Assembly: GCA_016710235.1 (NCBI GenBank)
Contig: JADJLG010000001.1
Coordinates: 3,213,501 to 3,277,500, forward strand
Origin: Saprospiraceae bacterium
Lineage (GTDB): Bacteria; Bacteroidota; Bacteroidia; Chitinophagales; Saprospiraceae
Length of the DNA stretch: 64,000 nt
Direction of reading: 5' to 3'
A program made the translations under genes and the position numbers. The notes beneath the pieces were generated by a model. It searched no databases, was not told where the DNA came from, and saw only the letters and a program-made list of their open reading frames with translations. Positions 53,240 to 62,461 of this stretch are shown here, in pieces (the first letter of the stretch is position 1; the number at the start of each line of letters is the position of its first letter).

Positions 53240-55786
53240 ATGAATAATAAAAGATTCTCGCCATTAGTAAAAAAAGTCCTCGCCAATAGCCGAGATCAAG
53301 CATTGAGATTGGGCCATGATTATATTGGCACAGAACATATACTACTAGGAGTATTGCAGGAAAGAGACTGTATTGCAGTACGCACTTTGTCAAATCTTCA
53401 TGTGGATATCAAAGAATTGAGGTTCAAAATTGAAGAAGCTATTCCCGTTAAAAAGGGTGAAGATGCTCCATTTCAGGTAGGAAATCTACCTTTGAACAAG
53501 CATGCAGAGAAAGTACTTAAGTTTACATACCTCGAAGCAAAAATCTCAAAGGAAGATGAAATCTCTCCGGAACATCTTGTACTTTCCATTTTGAAACATC
53601 ACGACAACCTTGCAGCTTCGATCCTTGATCATTTTCGGGTAGATTATATCAGCTTTCGAAAGGAATTGGAGGCTAGATTTGACTCCGATCTGCCTGATGA
53701 GATAGATGAAATCCGTTCTGAGGCGTCCTCTGATGCAGAATCATTTGATGAAGAACAAAGCGGCATGGGTGCTTCTGCAAAACGGTCAGGGACAAAATCA
53801 CAAACGCCCGTTTTAGATAATTATGGTAGAGACATTTCCCGTCTGGCAGAAGACGGCAAGCTTGACCCAATCGTAGGAAGGGAGCAGGAAATAGAGCGTG
53901 TATCTCAAATCTTAAGTCGTAGAAAGAAAAACAATCCTATTTTGATCGGAGAGCCAGGAGTAGGAAAAACAGCGATTGTAGAAGGACTGGCTCTGCGCAT
54001 TCTGCAGAAAAAAGTGAGTAGAACTTTGTTTAATAAACGTATTGTCATGCTTGATCTGGCTGCTTTAGTTGCCGGTACAAAGTACAGGGGGCAATTTGAA
54101 GAGAGGATAAAAGCCATCATGAATGAGCTTGAAAAATCCAGGGACGTGATTTTGTTTATAGACGAAATTCACACGATCATAGGTGCAGGTGGCGCTACCG
54201 GCTCATTGGATGCATCCAATATTTTCAAACCAGCTCTGGCAAGAGGAGAGTTACAGTGTATTGGTGCCTCTACACTGGATGAATATAGGCAGCACATTGA
54301 AAAAGATGGAGCTCTGGATCGTAGGTTCCAAAAAGTTATGATTAACCCACCTTCCGCCGAGGAAGCAATTCAGATTTTAACCAATATTAAGCCGAAATAT
54401 GAAGACTACCATTCAGTAAGCTATTCTGAAGAAGCCATCAAAGCGTGCGTGATGTTGAGTGATAGATACATTACCGATCGTTTCTTGCCGGACAAAGCTA
54501 TAGACGTTCTTGATGAAGTCGGGGCCAGGGTGCACCTTAAAAATATTAATGTTCCAAAATATGTTGAGGAAATTGAAAAACAAATTGACCTCATCAAAGA
54601 ACAAAAAAACCTAGCTGTCAAAAGTCAGCAATACGAAAAAGCTGCAGATCTGCGTGATATGGAGTCTAAGTTGCTTCGAAAATTAGAACAAAGCAAATTA
54701 GAATGGGAAGAAGACTCGAAATTGAAGAGGTATCCGGTGACAGATGAAGATATCGCTGAAGTAGTGTCTATGATGACCGGAATTCCCGTCAATAAGGTAG
54801 CCCAGAGCGAAAGTAATAAGTTGGTGGGTATGTTTGACAAGCTGAGTGGAGCAATCATTGGACAGGATGAAGCCTTACTAAAAATTACGAAGGCTATTCA
54901 GCGAAATCGCGTCGGCTTGAAAGATCCTCGAAAACCAATCGGTACATTTATTTTTCTCGGACCAACCGGAGTTGGGAAAACCGAGATGGCAAAAGTTCTC
55001 GCACGCTTCCTCTTTGACTCTGAGGATGCTCTAGTGCGAATTGATATGAGCGAATACATGGAAAAATTTACCGTTTCCAGACTCATAGGGGCTCCTCCGG
55101 GTTATGTGGGTTATGAAGAAGGTGGACTTTTAACTGAAAAAGTAAGGAGAAAGCCCTATGCTGTTGTTTTACTTGACGAAATTGAAAAAGCCCATCCCGA
55201 TGTATACAATATTTTATTACAGGTGTTGGACGAAGGTCAGTTGACAGATGGATTGGGAAGAAAAGTAGATTTCAAGAATACAATCATCATTATGACTTCC
55301 AACATTGGAGTAAGGCAACTCAAGGATTTTGGACAAGGCATTGGCTTCGCTACGCAAGCCAGGGTTGATAGTCAGGATGACCATGCAAAGACAATCATCA
55401 AAAATGCCTTAAAAAAGACATTTTCACCAGAGTTTTTAAATCGGATTGATGATGTTGTTATCTTTAATACACTTGAAAAAGATCAGATTTTCAAAATCAT
55501 CCATCTTGTTACCGCCGATTTGCTGAGAAGAATTGAAGGAATGGGGCTACATTTGGAAATTCAAGATGATGCTATGGAGTTTCTTGCTGAAAAGGGATAT
55601 GACCCTCAATTTGGAGCGCGGCCATTACATCGTGCTTTACAAAAATATCTTGAAGACAATTTAGCTGAGTTTATATTGAAAGAAAATCCGGAACAAGGTA
55701 CCAAGCTGAAGGCCCTCTTGAACCCAGAAAAAGACAATATTGTAATCACCACATCATCCAAAAGTAGCACTGTAAAAAATAAATGA
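53240..55786 (+). CDS. clpC: ATP-dependent Clp protease ATP-binding subunit ClpC
   Basis: 848 residues from ATG 53240. Two Clp_N repeats (RFSPLVKKVLANSRDQAL, HDYIGTEHILLGVL) precede the first AAA+ domain with Walker A GEPGVGKT (about residue 237) and Walker B VILFIDEIHTI. A central UVR/coiled-coil segment (SQQYEKAADLRDMESKLLRKL, about 460-480) marks ClpC rather than ClpA or ClpB. The second AAA+ domain has GPTGVGKTE (about residue 574). It unfolds proteins for ClpP. Single-gene promoter; infC follows after 66 bases. Confidence 0.95.
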   Translation: MNNKRFSPLVKKVLANSRDQALRLGHDYIGTEHILLGVLQERDCIAVRTLSNLHVDIKELRFKIEEAIPVKKGEDAPFQVGNLPLNKHAEKVLKFTYLEAKISKEDEISPEHLVLSILKHHDNLAASILDHFRVDYISFRKELEARFDSDLPDEIDEIRSEASSDAESFDEEQSGMGASAKRSGTKSQTPVLDNYGRDISRLAEDGKLDPIVGREQEIERVSQILSRRKKNNPILIGEPGVGKTAIVEGLALRILQKKVSRTLFNKRIVMLDLAALVAGTKYRGQFEERIKAIMNELEKSRDVILFIDEIHTIIGAGGATGSLDASNIFKPALARGELQCIGASTLDEYRQHIEKDGALDRRFQKVMINPPSAEEAIQILTNIKPKYEDYHSVSYSEEAIKACVMLSDRYITDRFLPDKAIDVLDEVGARVHLKNINVPKYVEEIEKQIDLIKEQKNLAVKSQQYEKAADLRDMESKLLRKLEQSKLEWEEDSKLKRYPVTDEDIAEVVSMMTGIPVNKVAQSESNKLVGMFDKLSGAIIGQDEALLKITKAIQRNRVGLKDPRKPIGTFIFLGPTGVGKTEMAKVLARFLFDSEDALVRIDMSEYMEKFTVSRLIGAPPGYVGYEEGGLLTEKVRRKPYAVVLLDEIEKAHPDVYNILLQVLDEGQLTDGLGRKVDFKNTIIIMTSNIGVRQLKDFGQGIGFATQARVDSQDDHAKTIIKNALKKTFSPEFLNRIDDVVIFNTLEKDQIFKIIHLVTADLLRRIEGMGLHLEIQDDAMEFLAEKGYDPQFGARPLHRALQKYLEDNLAEFILKENPEQGTKLKALLNPEKDNIVITTSSKSSTVKNK

Positions 55787-55852
55787 TCGAGGCAACTTGC
55801 AAAAGCCGCATAAGTATCCATATTTTTACAGGCAAATTTTAATTTTAAGCCT

Positions 55853-56431
55853 TTGACCATACGGAAGAATAAAAAGATAACAGACGAGCTGAGAAGCCAG
55901 TTTAAGACCAACAGAGAAATCCGGACTTCACAAGTCAGACTTGTGGGAGAAAGTTTTGAAGAAATCTCTGAAGTAGCCGGAAAAACCATTGAAGCCGGTG
56001 TGTATTATACAAATGATGCACTTCGCTGGGCTGAAGACCTAGGGGAAGATCTTGTGGTTATTACTGATAAGTCAGATCCCCCGGTTTGCAAGATCATTGA
56101 CTTCAACAAATTCATCTATCTCAAGCGAAAAAAGGACAAGGAGATCAAATCTAAGACCGCAAAAGTTGTTGTCAAAGAGATTCGATTTGGACCTAATACA
56201 GATGAGCATGATTTTGAATTTAAGTTGAAACACGCTACGAAGTTTCTCGAGGAAGGTGCGAAAGTTAAAGCATTCGTACAGTTCAGAGGTCGGGCCATTA
56301 TGTTTAAAGATCGTGGAGAACTCATTCTTCTCAAATTTATGAAGGAATTGGAACCTTATGGATCAGCTGAAGAATTGCCAAAACTAGAGGGAAAAAGGAT
56401 GCATATCATCCTTAGTCCAAAAAAGAAATAG
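55853..56431 (+). CDS. infC: translation initiation factor IF-3
   Basis: 192 residues. The N-terminal domain (KTNREIRTSQVRLVGE) and linker are followed by the conserved DPPVCKIIDFNKFIYLKRKK and the C-terminal domain (VKEIRFGPNTDEHDFEFKLK, FVQFRGRAIMFKDRG). IF-3 checks the start codon and keeps subunits apart. No ATG is available: the frame opens after a TAA at 55811 and the best start is TTG 55853 (TTG-ACC-ATA). Non-AUG starts on infC are known from other bacteria (AUU in E. coli) and serve IF-3 autoregulation. infC-rpmI-rplT is the standard order. Confidence 0.95.
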   Translation: MTIRKNKKITDELRSQFKTNREIRTSQVRLVGESFEEISEVAGKTIEAGVYYTNDALRWAEDLGEDLVVITDKSDPPVCKIIDFNKFIYLKRKKDKEIKSKTAKVVVKEIRFGPNTDEHDFEFKLKHATKFLEEGAKVKAFVQFRGRAIMFKDRGELILLKFMKELEPYGSAEELPKLEGKRMHIILSPKKK

Positions 56432-56472
56432 AATTTAATTCGGTAATGCTACTTTTTTTTAGCAGAGTGTTG

Positions 56473-56480
56473 TAACTTTG
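56473..56480 (+). promoter_or_regulatory. -7 box upstream of rpmI
   Basis: TAACTTTG, perfect TAnnTTTG, 18 bases before the rpmI ATG at 56499, giving a leader of only about a dozen bases. It implies a promoter for rpmI-rplT separate from infC. Confidence 0.6.
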
Positions 56481-56498
56481 CACCTCAATTTTTTGTAC

Positions 56499-56696
56499 AT
56501 GCCAAAGGTAAAGACACATTCCGGTGCCAAAAAGCGTTTAAAGCTTACCGGTAAGAAAAAAGTGAAGGCTTATCAGACAAAAACATCCCACAGGATGAAA
56601 AGTAAGACTAAAAAAGCCAAACGCCACCTCAGAACCAGTCAGGTACTCAGTTCTGCAGATCAAGGCAGAATGAAAGCACTATTGGGTATCAATTAA
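56499..56696 (+). CDS. rpmI: 50S ribosomal protein bL35
   Basis: 65 residues, very basic: MPKVKTHSGAKKRLKLTGKK and RRSR-like C-terminal KKAKRHLRTSQVLSSAD are the L35 signature. The start at 56499 is chosen because the upstream in-frame ATG (56478) overlaps the promoter box. rplT follows after 71 bases. Confidence 0.96.
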   Translation: MPKVKTHSGAKKRLKLTGKKKVKAYQTKTSHRMKSKTKKAKRHLRTSQVLSSADQGRMKALLGIN

Positions 56697-56767
56697 TTTA
56701 ATAAATTGTATCACGGGGTGAGGCAAAGTATCAATAATGATCCCTTACCTACAAAATCTATTATAAA

Positions 56768-57112
56768 ATGCCACGTTCAGTAAATGCAGTAGCATCCAGA
56801 GCAAGAAGAAAAAAGATTCTTAAAGCAGCACGCGGTTACTTCAGCGGAAGATCAAAAGTTTATACGGTTGCGAAGAATGCAGTCGAAAGAGCGATGAAGT
56901 ATGCATTCAAGCACAGAAGAGAAAAGAAAAGGGCTTTTCGCAGATTATGGATTGCAAGAATCAATGCTGCAGTTAGACCACTCGGTCTTAACTATTCCCG
57001 ATTTATCGATATGCTCATCAAAAAGCAAGTGACTCTAAATCGTAAGTCTTTGGCTGATATAGCACTTCATCATCCAAAAGCATTTGAAAGCTTAGTGAAA
57101 GGCTTGAAGTAG
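56768..57112 (+). CDS. rplT: 50S ribosomal protein bL20
   Basis: 114 residues, standard length. MPRSVNAVASRARRKKIL, AARGYFSGRSKVYTVAKNAV and RRLWIARINAAVRPLGLNYS are diagnostic of L20. It is needed for early 50S assembly and in other bacteria represses its own operon. It is the last gene of the unit and a hairpin with a T tract overlaps its stop. Confidence 0.97.
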   Translation: MPRSVNAVASRARRKKILKAARGYFSGRSKVYTVAKNAVERAMKYAFKHRREKKRAFRRLWIARINAAVRPLGLNYSRFIDMLIKKQVTLNRKSLADIALHHPKAFESLVKGLK

Positions 57113-57131
57113 GTTCTGTTTCACTTTTTTT
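57094..57131 (+). terminator. possible intrinsic terminator overlapping the rplT stop
   Basis: AGTGAAA (57094-57100) pairs with TTTCACT (57119-57125), followed by further T's (57126-57131). The loop is 18 bases, longer than ideal. The rplT stop codon lies inside the loop. Confidence 0.45.
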
Positions 57132-57157
57132 AATTGATTTTAAGGCTATAGTTTTAT

Positions 57158-58408
57158 CTATTTGCGAATGGCTTCAACAGGATCCATTCGAGATGCGCCT
57201 ATCGCGGGAATAATCCCAGAAATGATTCCAATCATTACTGATAAGCTTACTCCTAAAATGATATTGAACATAGAAATGCTCATCTCAAAATGCACAAGCT
57301 TACCTATTAAAGTAAGAACAAGCCAGGCGAGTATCATACCCGCTAGTCCTCCCACTATACACAAAACGATTGCTTCTAGCAGAAATTCTAACAAGATATA
57401 AATCCTTTTGGCTCCGATAGCCATTTTAATTCCAATCATAGAAGTCCTCTCTTTTACGGACACAAACATGATATTTGCAACTCCAAAAGCACCTACAAGC
57501 ATTGAAAAAATACCTATGAAGAATCCTGCAAAATTGAGTACTCCAAACACATTGCCAATCAGATTGGTAAGGAGACTAATCTCATTGATAGAAAAGTTGT
57601 CTTTTTCCAAAGGCTTGAGTGATCTTTCTGACCTGATGATACTGGCTAACTCGTATTTCAGCTCCTCAAGAATGACACCTGGACGAGCCTTGACACTGAG
57701 GAGGCTTCCATAGTTTGAGCCTGAACGGACATTAACTATTTTCTTTGCTGTCTGGTATGTAATGAATATCGCATTGTCAAAAGGCATTACTTTAATGAGA
57801 GAGTTGCCTTCCTGTTCCAGCACACCAACTATCTGAAATCGCTGCCCAAAAAGCTTAATTTCTTTCCCTTCCCCATTCCCATGGGGAAAAAGTGCTTCTG
57901 CGAGTTTAGCCCCAATAATAACAGCATTGGACCCATGCGAAAACTCTGAAGGAGTAAAATACCGACCTTCTTCCAGTTTAAGTTTGACAACGTCATTATA
58001 ATCATCAGTGATAGCAGCCACATAGGCTCCTTCGACAAAATTGTTCATATACTTTGCCACTTGTCCAGGTATGAACACAGTCAGAGCTGAGGCTTCAGCC
58101 ATCAGTGATCTCTTCTGGATAGACCGAAGGTCTTCCGCATCGGGTGTTGGCCTTGCCTGATATTTCCAAAAATTTTGTCCCGGATCTTCCTGCCATGGAA
58201 ACTTGTCAACATAGAGAACATCAGTCCCAAGCTTTTCAAAACTATCTACTAAACTCTGTTCAAGTGAATCCACAGAGGAAAGCACTGCTATTACACAAAA
58301 AATCCCTATCGAGATTCCCAGTAGAGTGAGAAAACTTCTGAGCCGATTTGACACTAGCTGTTGTATGGCTTGTCTGAAACTTTCGTGGAATATTTTTAAA
58401 AAAATCAT
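57158..58408 (-). CDS. ABC transporter permease, MacB/FtsX type
   Basis: 416 residues from ATG 58408. One N-terminal transmembrane helix (SFLTLLGISIGIFCVIAVLSS), a large periplasmic MacB_PCD-type domain (about residues 45-280), and three C-terminal helices (FFIGIFSMLVGAFGVANIM; LEFLLEAIVLCIVGGLAGMI; IILGVSLSVMIGIISGIIPA) ending with SRMDPVEAIRK, the family hallmark. It probably drives export or envelope mechanotransmission with an ATPase encoded elsewhere; no ATPase gene is adjacent. The frame extends six codons to a TTG that overlaps a TAnnTTTG box, so ATG 58408 is preferred. Confidence 0.9.
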   Translation of the reverse strand: MIFLKIFHESFRQAIQQLVSNRLRSFLTLLGISIGIFCVIAVLSSVDSLEQSLVDSFEKLGTDVLYVDKFPWQEDPGQNFWKYQARPTPDAEDLRSIQKRSLMAEASALTVFIPGQVAKYMNNFVEGAYVAAITDDYNDVVKLKLEEGRYFTPSEFSHGSNAVIIGAKLAEALFPHGNGEGKEIKLFGQRFQIVGVLEQEGNSLIKVMPFDNAIFITYQTAKKIVNVRSGSNYGSLLSVKARPGVILEELKYELASIIRSERSLKPLEKDNFSINEISLLTNLIGNVFGVLNFAGFFIGIFSMLVGAFGVANIMFVSVKERTSMIGIKMAIGAKRIYILLEFLLEAIVLCIVGGLAGMILAWLVLTLIGKLVHFEMSISMFNIILGVSLSVMIGIISGIIPAIGASRMDPVEAIRK

Positions 58409-58423
58409 GTCACCTAATTGCAA

Positions 58424-58431
58424 CAAAAGTA
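58424..58431 (-). promoter_or_regulatory. -7 box upstream of the ABC permease gene
   Basis: TACTTTTG on the minus strand, perfect TAnnTTTG, 15 bases before ATG 58408. It implies a very short leader. Confidence 0.5.
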
Positions 58432-58545
58432 CCTTACTCCCCTTTACTACGAAAGAAATTTAGACGAAAAGACCAATTAGAGCGTTCAGTATTCATTTCT
58501 AAACTAAAAATGGCAGTTATAGGTAACAGATTAATCCCCTTTTAC

Positions 58546-58577
58546 TTGCTTTCGCCTATTGGAATGATTTATTTTTG
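58546..58577 (+). promoter_or_regulatory. promoter of queA
   Basis: TTG (58546-58548) and TATTTTTG (58570-58577) with 21 bases between, matching the Bacteroidota -33/-7 arrangement. It lies 23 bases before the queA ATG. Confidence 0.6.
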
Positions 58578-58600
58578 CGACAATTATTAAAAACCTTTAA

Positions 58601-59665
58601 ATGCGGACAAAATTATCTCAATTTACATTTAACCTCCCCAAAAACTTAATCGCACAATATCCTTCAGACGAACGATCGGATGCTAGAATGATGGTGGTAC
58701 ACCGCAATACAGGCAAGATTGAACACCGAAAATTCAAAGATATACTGGATTATGTTGAAGATGGTGATGCTATGATTTTAAACAATACCAAGGTGTTTCC
58801 TGCCCGTATGTATGGGCGCAAAGAAAAAACGGGTGCGAAAATTGAAGTATTCCTGTTACGTGAACTCAACAAAGACGTCAAGCTCTGGGATGTATTGGTT
58901 GATCCTGCTAGAAAAATTAGGGTTGGAAATAAGCTTTACTTCTACGATAAGAATGGCAAAGAGATTCTGGTTGCAGAGGTTGTAGACAATACAACATCTC
59001 GTGGTAGAACGATCAGATTTATGCACGACGGCAATGAAGCTGCGTTCCAAGCGGCACTAAAAATCTTAGGTCAAACACCTTTGCCAAAATATATCAGCCG
59101 AAATGCTGAACCTCTGGATGAAGAAAGGTACCAAACCATCTATGCAAAAGAAATTGGCGCTGTTGCAGCTCCAACCGCAGGATTGCATATGAGTCGTGAG
59201 ATCTACAAAATGCTTCAAATAAAAGGAGTGGACTTTGGTGAAGTAACTCTACACATCGGTCTTGGGACTTTTCGCACAATTGATGTAGAAGATCTATCTA
59301 AACATAAGATGGAAGCAGAATATTACAGAATTCCTGCAGAAACGGCCCAATTGGTCAACAATGCAAAAGAAAACGGAAAGAATGTTTTCGCCATGGGTAC
59401 TACAACTATGCGTACATTAGAATCATCGATCACAGCTTCGAAAATGTTGAAGGCCTCTGAAGGCTGGACAAACCTGTTTGTTTATCCGCCTTATGATTTC
59501 AGCATCGCCAATAGGATGATTACAAATTTTCATTTGCCAAAATCCACATTACTCATAATGGTTTCAGCATTTGCAGGGCATGAATTATTGATCGATGCAT
59601 ACGAATTAGCTATTAAAGAGAAGTACCGCTTTTTCTCTTATGGTGATGCAATGCTTATAATTTAA
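58601..59665 (+). CDS. queA: S-adenosylmethionine:tRNA ribosyltransferase-isomerase
   Basis: 354 residues, normal length. N-terminal LSQFTFNLPKNLIAQYPS, ILNNTKVFPARMYGRK, AAPTAGLHMS and LHIGLGTFRTIDVEDLSKHK are QueA motifs, and the end MVSAFAGHELLIDAYELAI fits. It moves the ribosyl part of SAM onto preQ1 in tRNA, making epoxyqueuosine. No other queuosine gene lies in the window. Own promoter; DUF2795 gene follows. Confidence 0.96.
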   Translation: MRTKLSQFTFNLPKNLIAQYPSDERSDARMMVVHRNTGKIEHRKFKDILDYVEDGDAMILNNTKVFPARMYGRKEKTGAKIEVFLLRELNKDVKLWDVLVDPARKIRVGNKLYFYDKNGKEILVAEVVDNTTSRGRTIRFMHDGNEAAFQAALKILGQTPLPKYISRNAEPLDEERYQTIYAKEIGAVAAPTAGLHMSREIYKMLQIKGVDFGEVTLHIGLGTFRTIDVEDLSKHKMEAEYYRIPAETAQLVNNAKENGKNVFAMGTTTMRTLESSITASKMLKASEGWTNLFVYPPYDFSIANRMITNFHLPKSTLLIMVSAFAGHELLIDAYELAIKEKYRFFSYGDAMLII

Positions 59666-59744
59666 TTTTTTTGACAATTATTGGAACTTTTTTGACATTG
59701 TCGTTATTTGAACAGAAGTATTCATCAAAACTAAGTAGAATTCT

Positions 59745-59966
59745 ATGTATTGGACTTTAGAACTTGCACATCACCTTGAAGAAGCGCCATGGCCGGCTAC
59801 AAGAGACGAACTTATAGACTATGCTATACGTTCAGGGGCGCCTATAGAAGTGATTGAAAATCTCCAGGAACTGGAAGACGAAGAAGAAACTTATGAAAGT
59901 ATGGAAGATATTTGGCCGGATTATCCACGGAAAGATGACTTCCTCTTTAACGAAGATGAGTTTTAA
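59745..59966 (+). CDS. DUF2795 domain protein
   Basis: 73 residues. WTLELAHHLEEAPWPATRDEL followed by IDYAIRSGAPIEVIENLQEL is the DUF2795 pattern (a PWPATKxELI-type motif then a hydrophobic V-x-x-L segment). The C-terminal third is very acidic (EDEEETYESMED). Function unknown; small soluble protein. It ends before a hairpin terminator, so it forms a unit separate from cmk. Confidence 0.85.
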   Translation: MYWTLELAHHLEEAPWPATRDELIDYAIRSGAPIEVIENLQELEDEEETYESMEDIWPDYPRKDDFLFNEDEF

Positions 59967-59986
59967 AAAATAAATGCCAGAGAAAT

Positions 59987-60020
59987 AAAATCCCTTCCAT
60001 TCAAAGAAGGGATTTTTAAT
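59987..60020 (+). terminator. intrinsic terminator after the DUF2795 gene
   Basis: An 11-bp perfect stem (59987-59997 and 60006-60016; core ATCCCTTC) with an 8-base loop, running into TTTTTAATTTT. The A/T outer pairs also make it usable in reverse. Confidence 0.75.
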
Positions 60021-60033
60021 TTTACCACATGGA

Positions 60034-60041
60034 TAAGTTTG
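60034..60041 (+). promoter_or_regulatory. -7 box upstream of cmk
   Basis: TAAGTTTG, perfect TAnnTTTG, located between two in-frame ATGs (60029 and 60059). It supports the second as the cmk start. No -33 TTG was seen. Confidence 0.45.
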
Positions 60042-60058
60042 ACTCAACAACAAGCACG

Positions 60059-60742
60059 ATGCTATTTCAAATAGCGGTAGATGGTTATTCATCTTGTGGA
60101 AAGAGTACTTTAGCCAAGGCGATTGCCCGAGAGTTAAATTTACTTTATATAGATTCGGGTGCCATGTACAGATGTGTTGCATATTATTGCCTTAGCAATA
60201 ATATAGAGAACTTAGCTGCTAATGATTGGGATAGATTGATGTCTGAAATCGAGATCATGCTGACGCCTTCGCCTGACGGAAATCAAGTATTTCTTAATCA
60301 AACTGACGTCACAACTGCTATACGCAATCCAAATGTATCGAAAATTGTCAGTGAAGTTTCTGCCATTTCCTCAGTGAGAAGGAAGTTGGTTGAAGTTCAG
60401 AGATCATATGCAACAGAACGGCCTGTAGTCATGGATGGCAGAGATATTGGTACAGTCGTTTTTCCAGATGCAGCAGTAAAACTATTCATCACTGCCGAAT
60501 TGAGAACACGCTCACTTCGTAGGTGGAATGAATTCAGAAAAAAAGGAATCATGATGCAAGTGGAAGAAATTGAAGCCAATCTTCTACACAGAGATCACAT
60601 AGATTCTACTCGAGCCGACAGTCCATTGACTAAAGCCCATGATGCCGTAGTTATTGACAATACACACTTGACAGAAAAGGAGCAGCTCGACAGAGCTCTG
60701 GAGATCATTGCCGCTAAATTGAATTCTGTTTCAAATTTTTGA
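60059..60742 (+). CDS. cmk: cytidylate kinase
   Basis: 227 residues from ATG 60059, the same length as E. coli Cmk. P-loop DGYSSCGKSTLAKAIA near the N-terminus, YIDSGAMYRCVAYYC, VMDGRDIGTVVFPDA and the C-terminal HDAVVIDNTHLTEKEQ are family motifs. It phosphorylates CMP and dCMP. An alternative ATG ten codons upstream lies before a TAnnTTTG box and is less likely. Confidence 0.94.
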   Translation: MLFQIAVDGYSSCGKSTLAKAIARELNLLYIDSGAMYRCVAYYCLSNNIENLAANDWDRLMSEIEIMLTPSPDGNQVFLNQTDVTTAIRNPNVSKIVSEVSAISSVRRKLVEVQRSYATERPVVMDGRDIGTVVFPDAAVKLFITAELRTRSLRRWNEFRKKGIMMQVEEIEANLLHRDHIDSTRADSPLTKAHDAVVIDNTHLTEKEQLDRALEIIAAKLNSVSNF

Positions 60743-60829
60743 TGCCTGCCAATACACACTTGTAAATTATTCGTAAATTGAGAATTCAAAGACTTTTTGA
60801 GCATCTTTTTTAAAATTTCACATCAAAAT

Positions 60830-62461
60830 ATGAAAGTAGACTTACAGTCCAACAAAAACGAGGATCAGATGAAAACGATGATTGCTCATTTGAGAAAAAC
60901 ATTAGATATCATCGAATTGGGTGGTGGAAAAAAAAAGCTGGAAGCTCAAAAATCACAAGGTAAAATGACTGCGCGAGAGCGGATCCAAGCATTAATGGAT
61001 CCCCAACAACCCTATTTTGAGCTGGGGAGTTTGGCTGGGTTTGAGATGTATGAAGATCATGGCGGTTGTCCTGCTGCAGGTGTAGTGATAGTATTAGGTT
61101 ATGTAAGTAATAGAGTGTGCATTGTAGTAGCAAATGATGCCACCGTAAAAGCCGGTGCTTGGTTTCCCATCACTGGCAAAAAAAATCTACGCGCACAGGA
61201 GATAGCGATGGAAAATCGGATTCCTATCATCTATCTAGTGGATTCTGCAGGAGTCTATCTCCCAATGCAAGATGAAATCTTTCCTGATAAGGAGCATTTT
61301 GGAAGAATATTCAGAAACAATGCCAGGATGTCTTCCCTGGGAATTCCCCAAATAGCAGCAGTTATGGGATCCTGTGTAGCAGGCGGTGCATATTTGCCAA
61401 TTATGTCTGACGAAGCTCTCATAGTAAAGGGCCATGGTTCCATTTTCCTTGCAGGTCCCTATTTGGTCAAAGCAGCAATTGGTGAAGATACCGATAATGA
61501 AACATTGGGAGGAGCCAGCACTCATAGCCAGATTTCAGGTGTTACGGATTATGAAATGGAAGATGATCTAAGCTGCATTGTAAAAATTAGAGAACTTGTA
61601 GATAAATTTGGGAAGATCAATAATGATCATTTAGAAAGATCAACTCCCCTATCCCCCAAAAGGAAAGCTCAAGAAATACTCAGCTTGTATCCTGAAAACC
61701 CCCTGAAACCATACGACATGATTCCTATACTTGAATGTTTGGTCGATGGCTCTGAGCTCGTTCAATATAAAGAAAACTATGGCAAAACAATTATTTGTGC
61801 TTACGCGAGAATAGATGGTTGGTCAGTTGGGATTGTTGCGAACAATCGAAAAGTGTTCAAGTCAGGCAAAGGAGAAATGCAAATGGGTGGGGTCATATAT
61901 TCTGACTCAGCAGACAAAGCAGCTCGATTTATTATGAATTGCAACCAGAAGAAAATCCCACTAGTCTTCATTCATGATGTTACAGGATTTATGGTCGGGA
62001 CCAGATCAGAGCATGGTGGGATCATCAAAGATGGGGCTAAAATGGTCAATGCTCTCGCTAATTCAACTGTTCCAAAAATCTCAATAATAATTGGAAATTC
62101 TTATGGCGCGGGCAATTATGCCATGTGTGGAAAGGCTTACGATCCACGGTTGATCCTGGCATGGCCTACAGCAAAAATTGCTGTCATGGGGGGACTTCAA
62201 GCTGCCAAGGTACTCGCTCAAATTCAGGTAGCCTCCCTCAAATCAAAAGGTCAGCCTCCTAGTCCGGAAGAAGAACAAAAGCTCATCGAGGAAATCAGTA
62301 AAAAATATGAAAAACAGACCACCCCTTATTACGCCGCAGCCAGGCTTTGGGTGGATGAAGTCATTGATCCCAGAACCACTAGAGACTGGATTTCTTTAGG
62401 ATTACAAGTCGCAAATAATGCGCCAATTAAAAAATTCAATACAGGAGTCCTCCAAACCTAA
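60830..62461 (+). CDS. acyl-CoA carboxylase carboxyltransferase (beta) subunit, methylcrotonyl-CoA-like
   Basis: 543 residues from ATG 60830 (a TTG lies 11 codons upstream in frame). Both carboxyltransferase halves are present: the first with KMTARERIQALMD, DSAGVYLPMQDEIFPDKEHF and SCVAGGAYLPIMSDE, the second with GWSVGIVANN, FIHDVTGFMVG, IIIGNSYGAGNYAMCG and WPTAKIAVMGG. The PMQDEIFPDKEHFGRIF stretch is closest to 3-methylcrotonyl-CoA carboxylase beta (leucine breakdown). The biotin-carrying alpha subunit is not in the window, so propionyl- or other acyl-CoA use cannot be excluded. Confidence 0.88.
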   Translation: MKVDLQSNKNEDQMKTMIAHLRKTLDIIELGGGKKKLEAQKSQGKMTARERIQALMDPQQPYFELGSLAGFEMYEDHGGCPAAGVVIVLGYVSNRVCIVVANDATVKAGAWFPITGKKNLRAQEIAMENRIPIIYLVDSAGVYLPMQDEIFPDKEHFGRIFRNNARMSSLGIPQIAAVMGSCVAGGAYLPIMSDEALIVKGHGSIFLAGPYLVKAAIGEDTDNETLGGASTHSQISGVTDYEMEDDLSCIVKIRELVDKFGKINNDHLERSTPLSPKRKAQEILSLYPENPLKPYDMIPILECLVDGSELVQYKENYGKTIICAYARIDGWSVGIVANNRKVFKSGKGEMQMGGVIYSDSADKAARFIMNCNQKKIPLVFIHDVTGFMVGTRSEHGGIIKDGAKMVNALANSTVPKISIIIGNSYGAGNYAMCGKAYDPRLILAWPTAKIAVMGGLQAAKVLAQIQVASLKSKGQPPSPEEEQKLIEEISKKYEKQTTPYYAAARLWVDEVIDPRTTRDWISLGLQVANNAPIKKFNTGVLQT

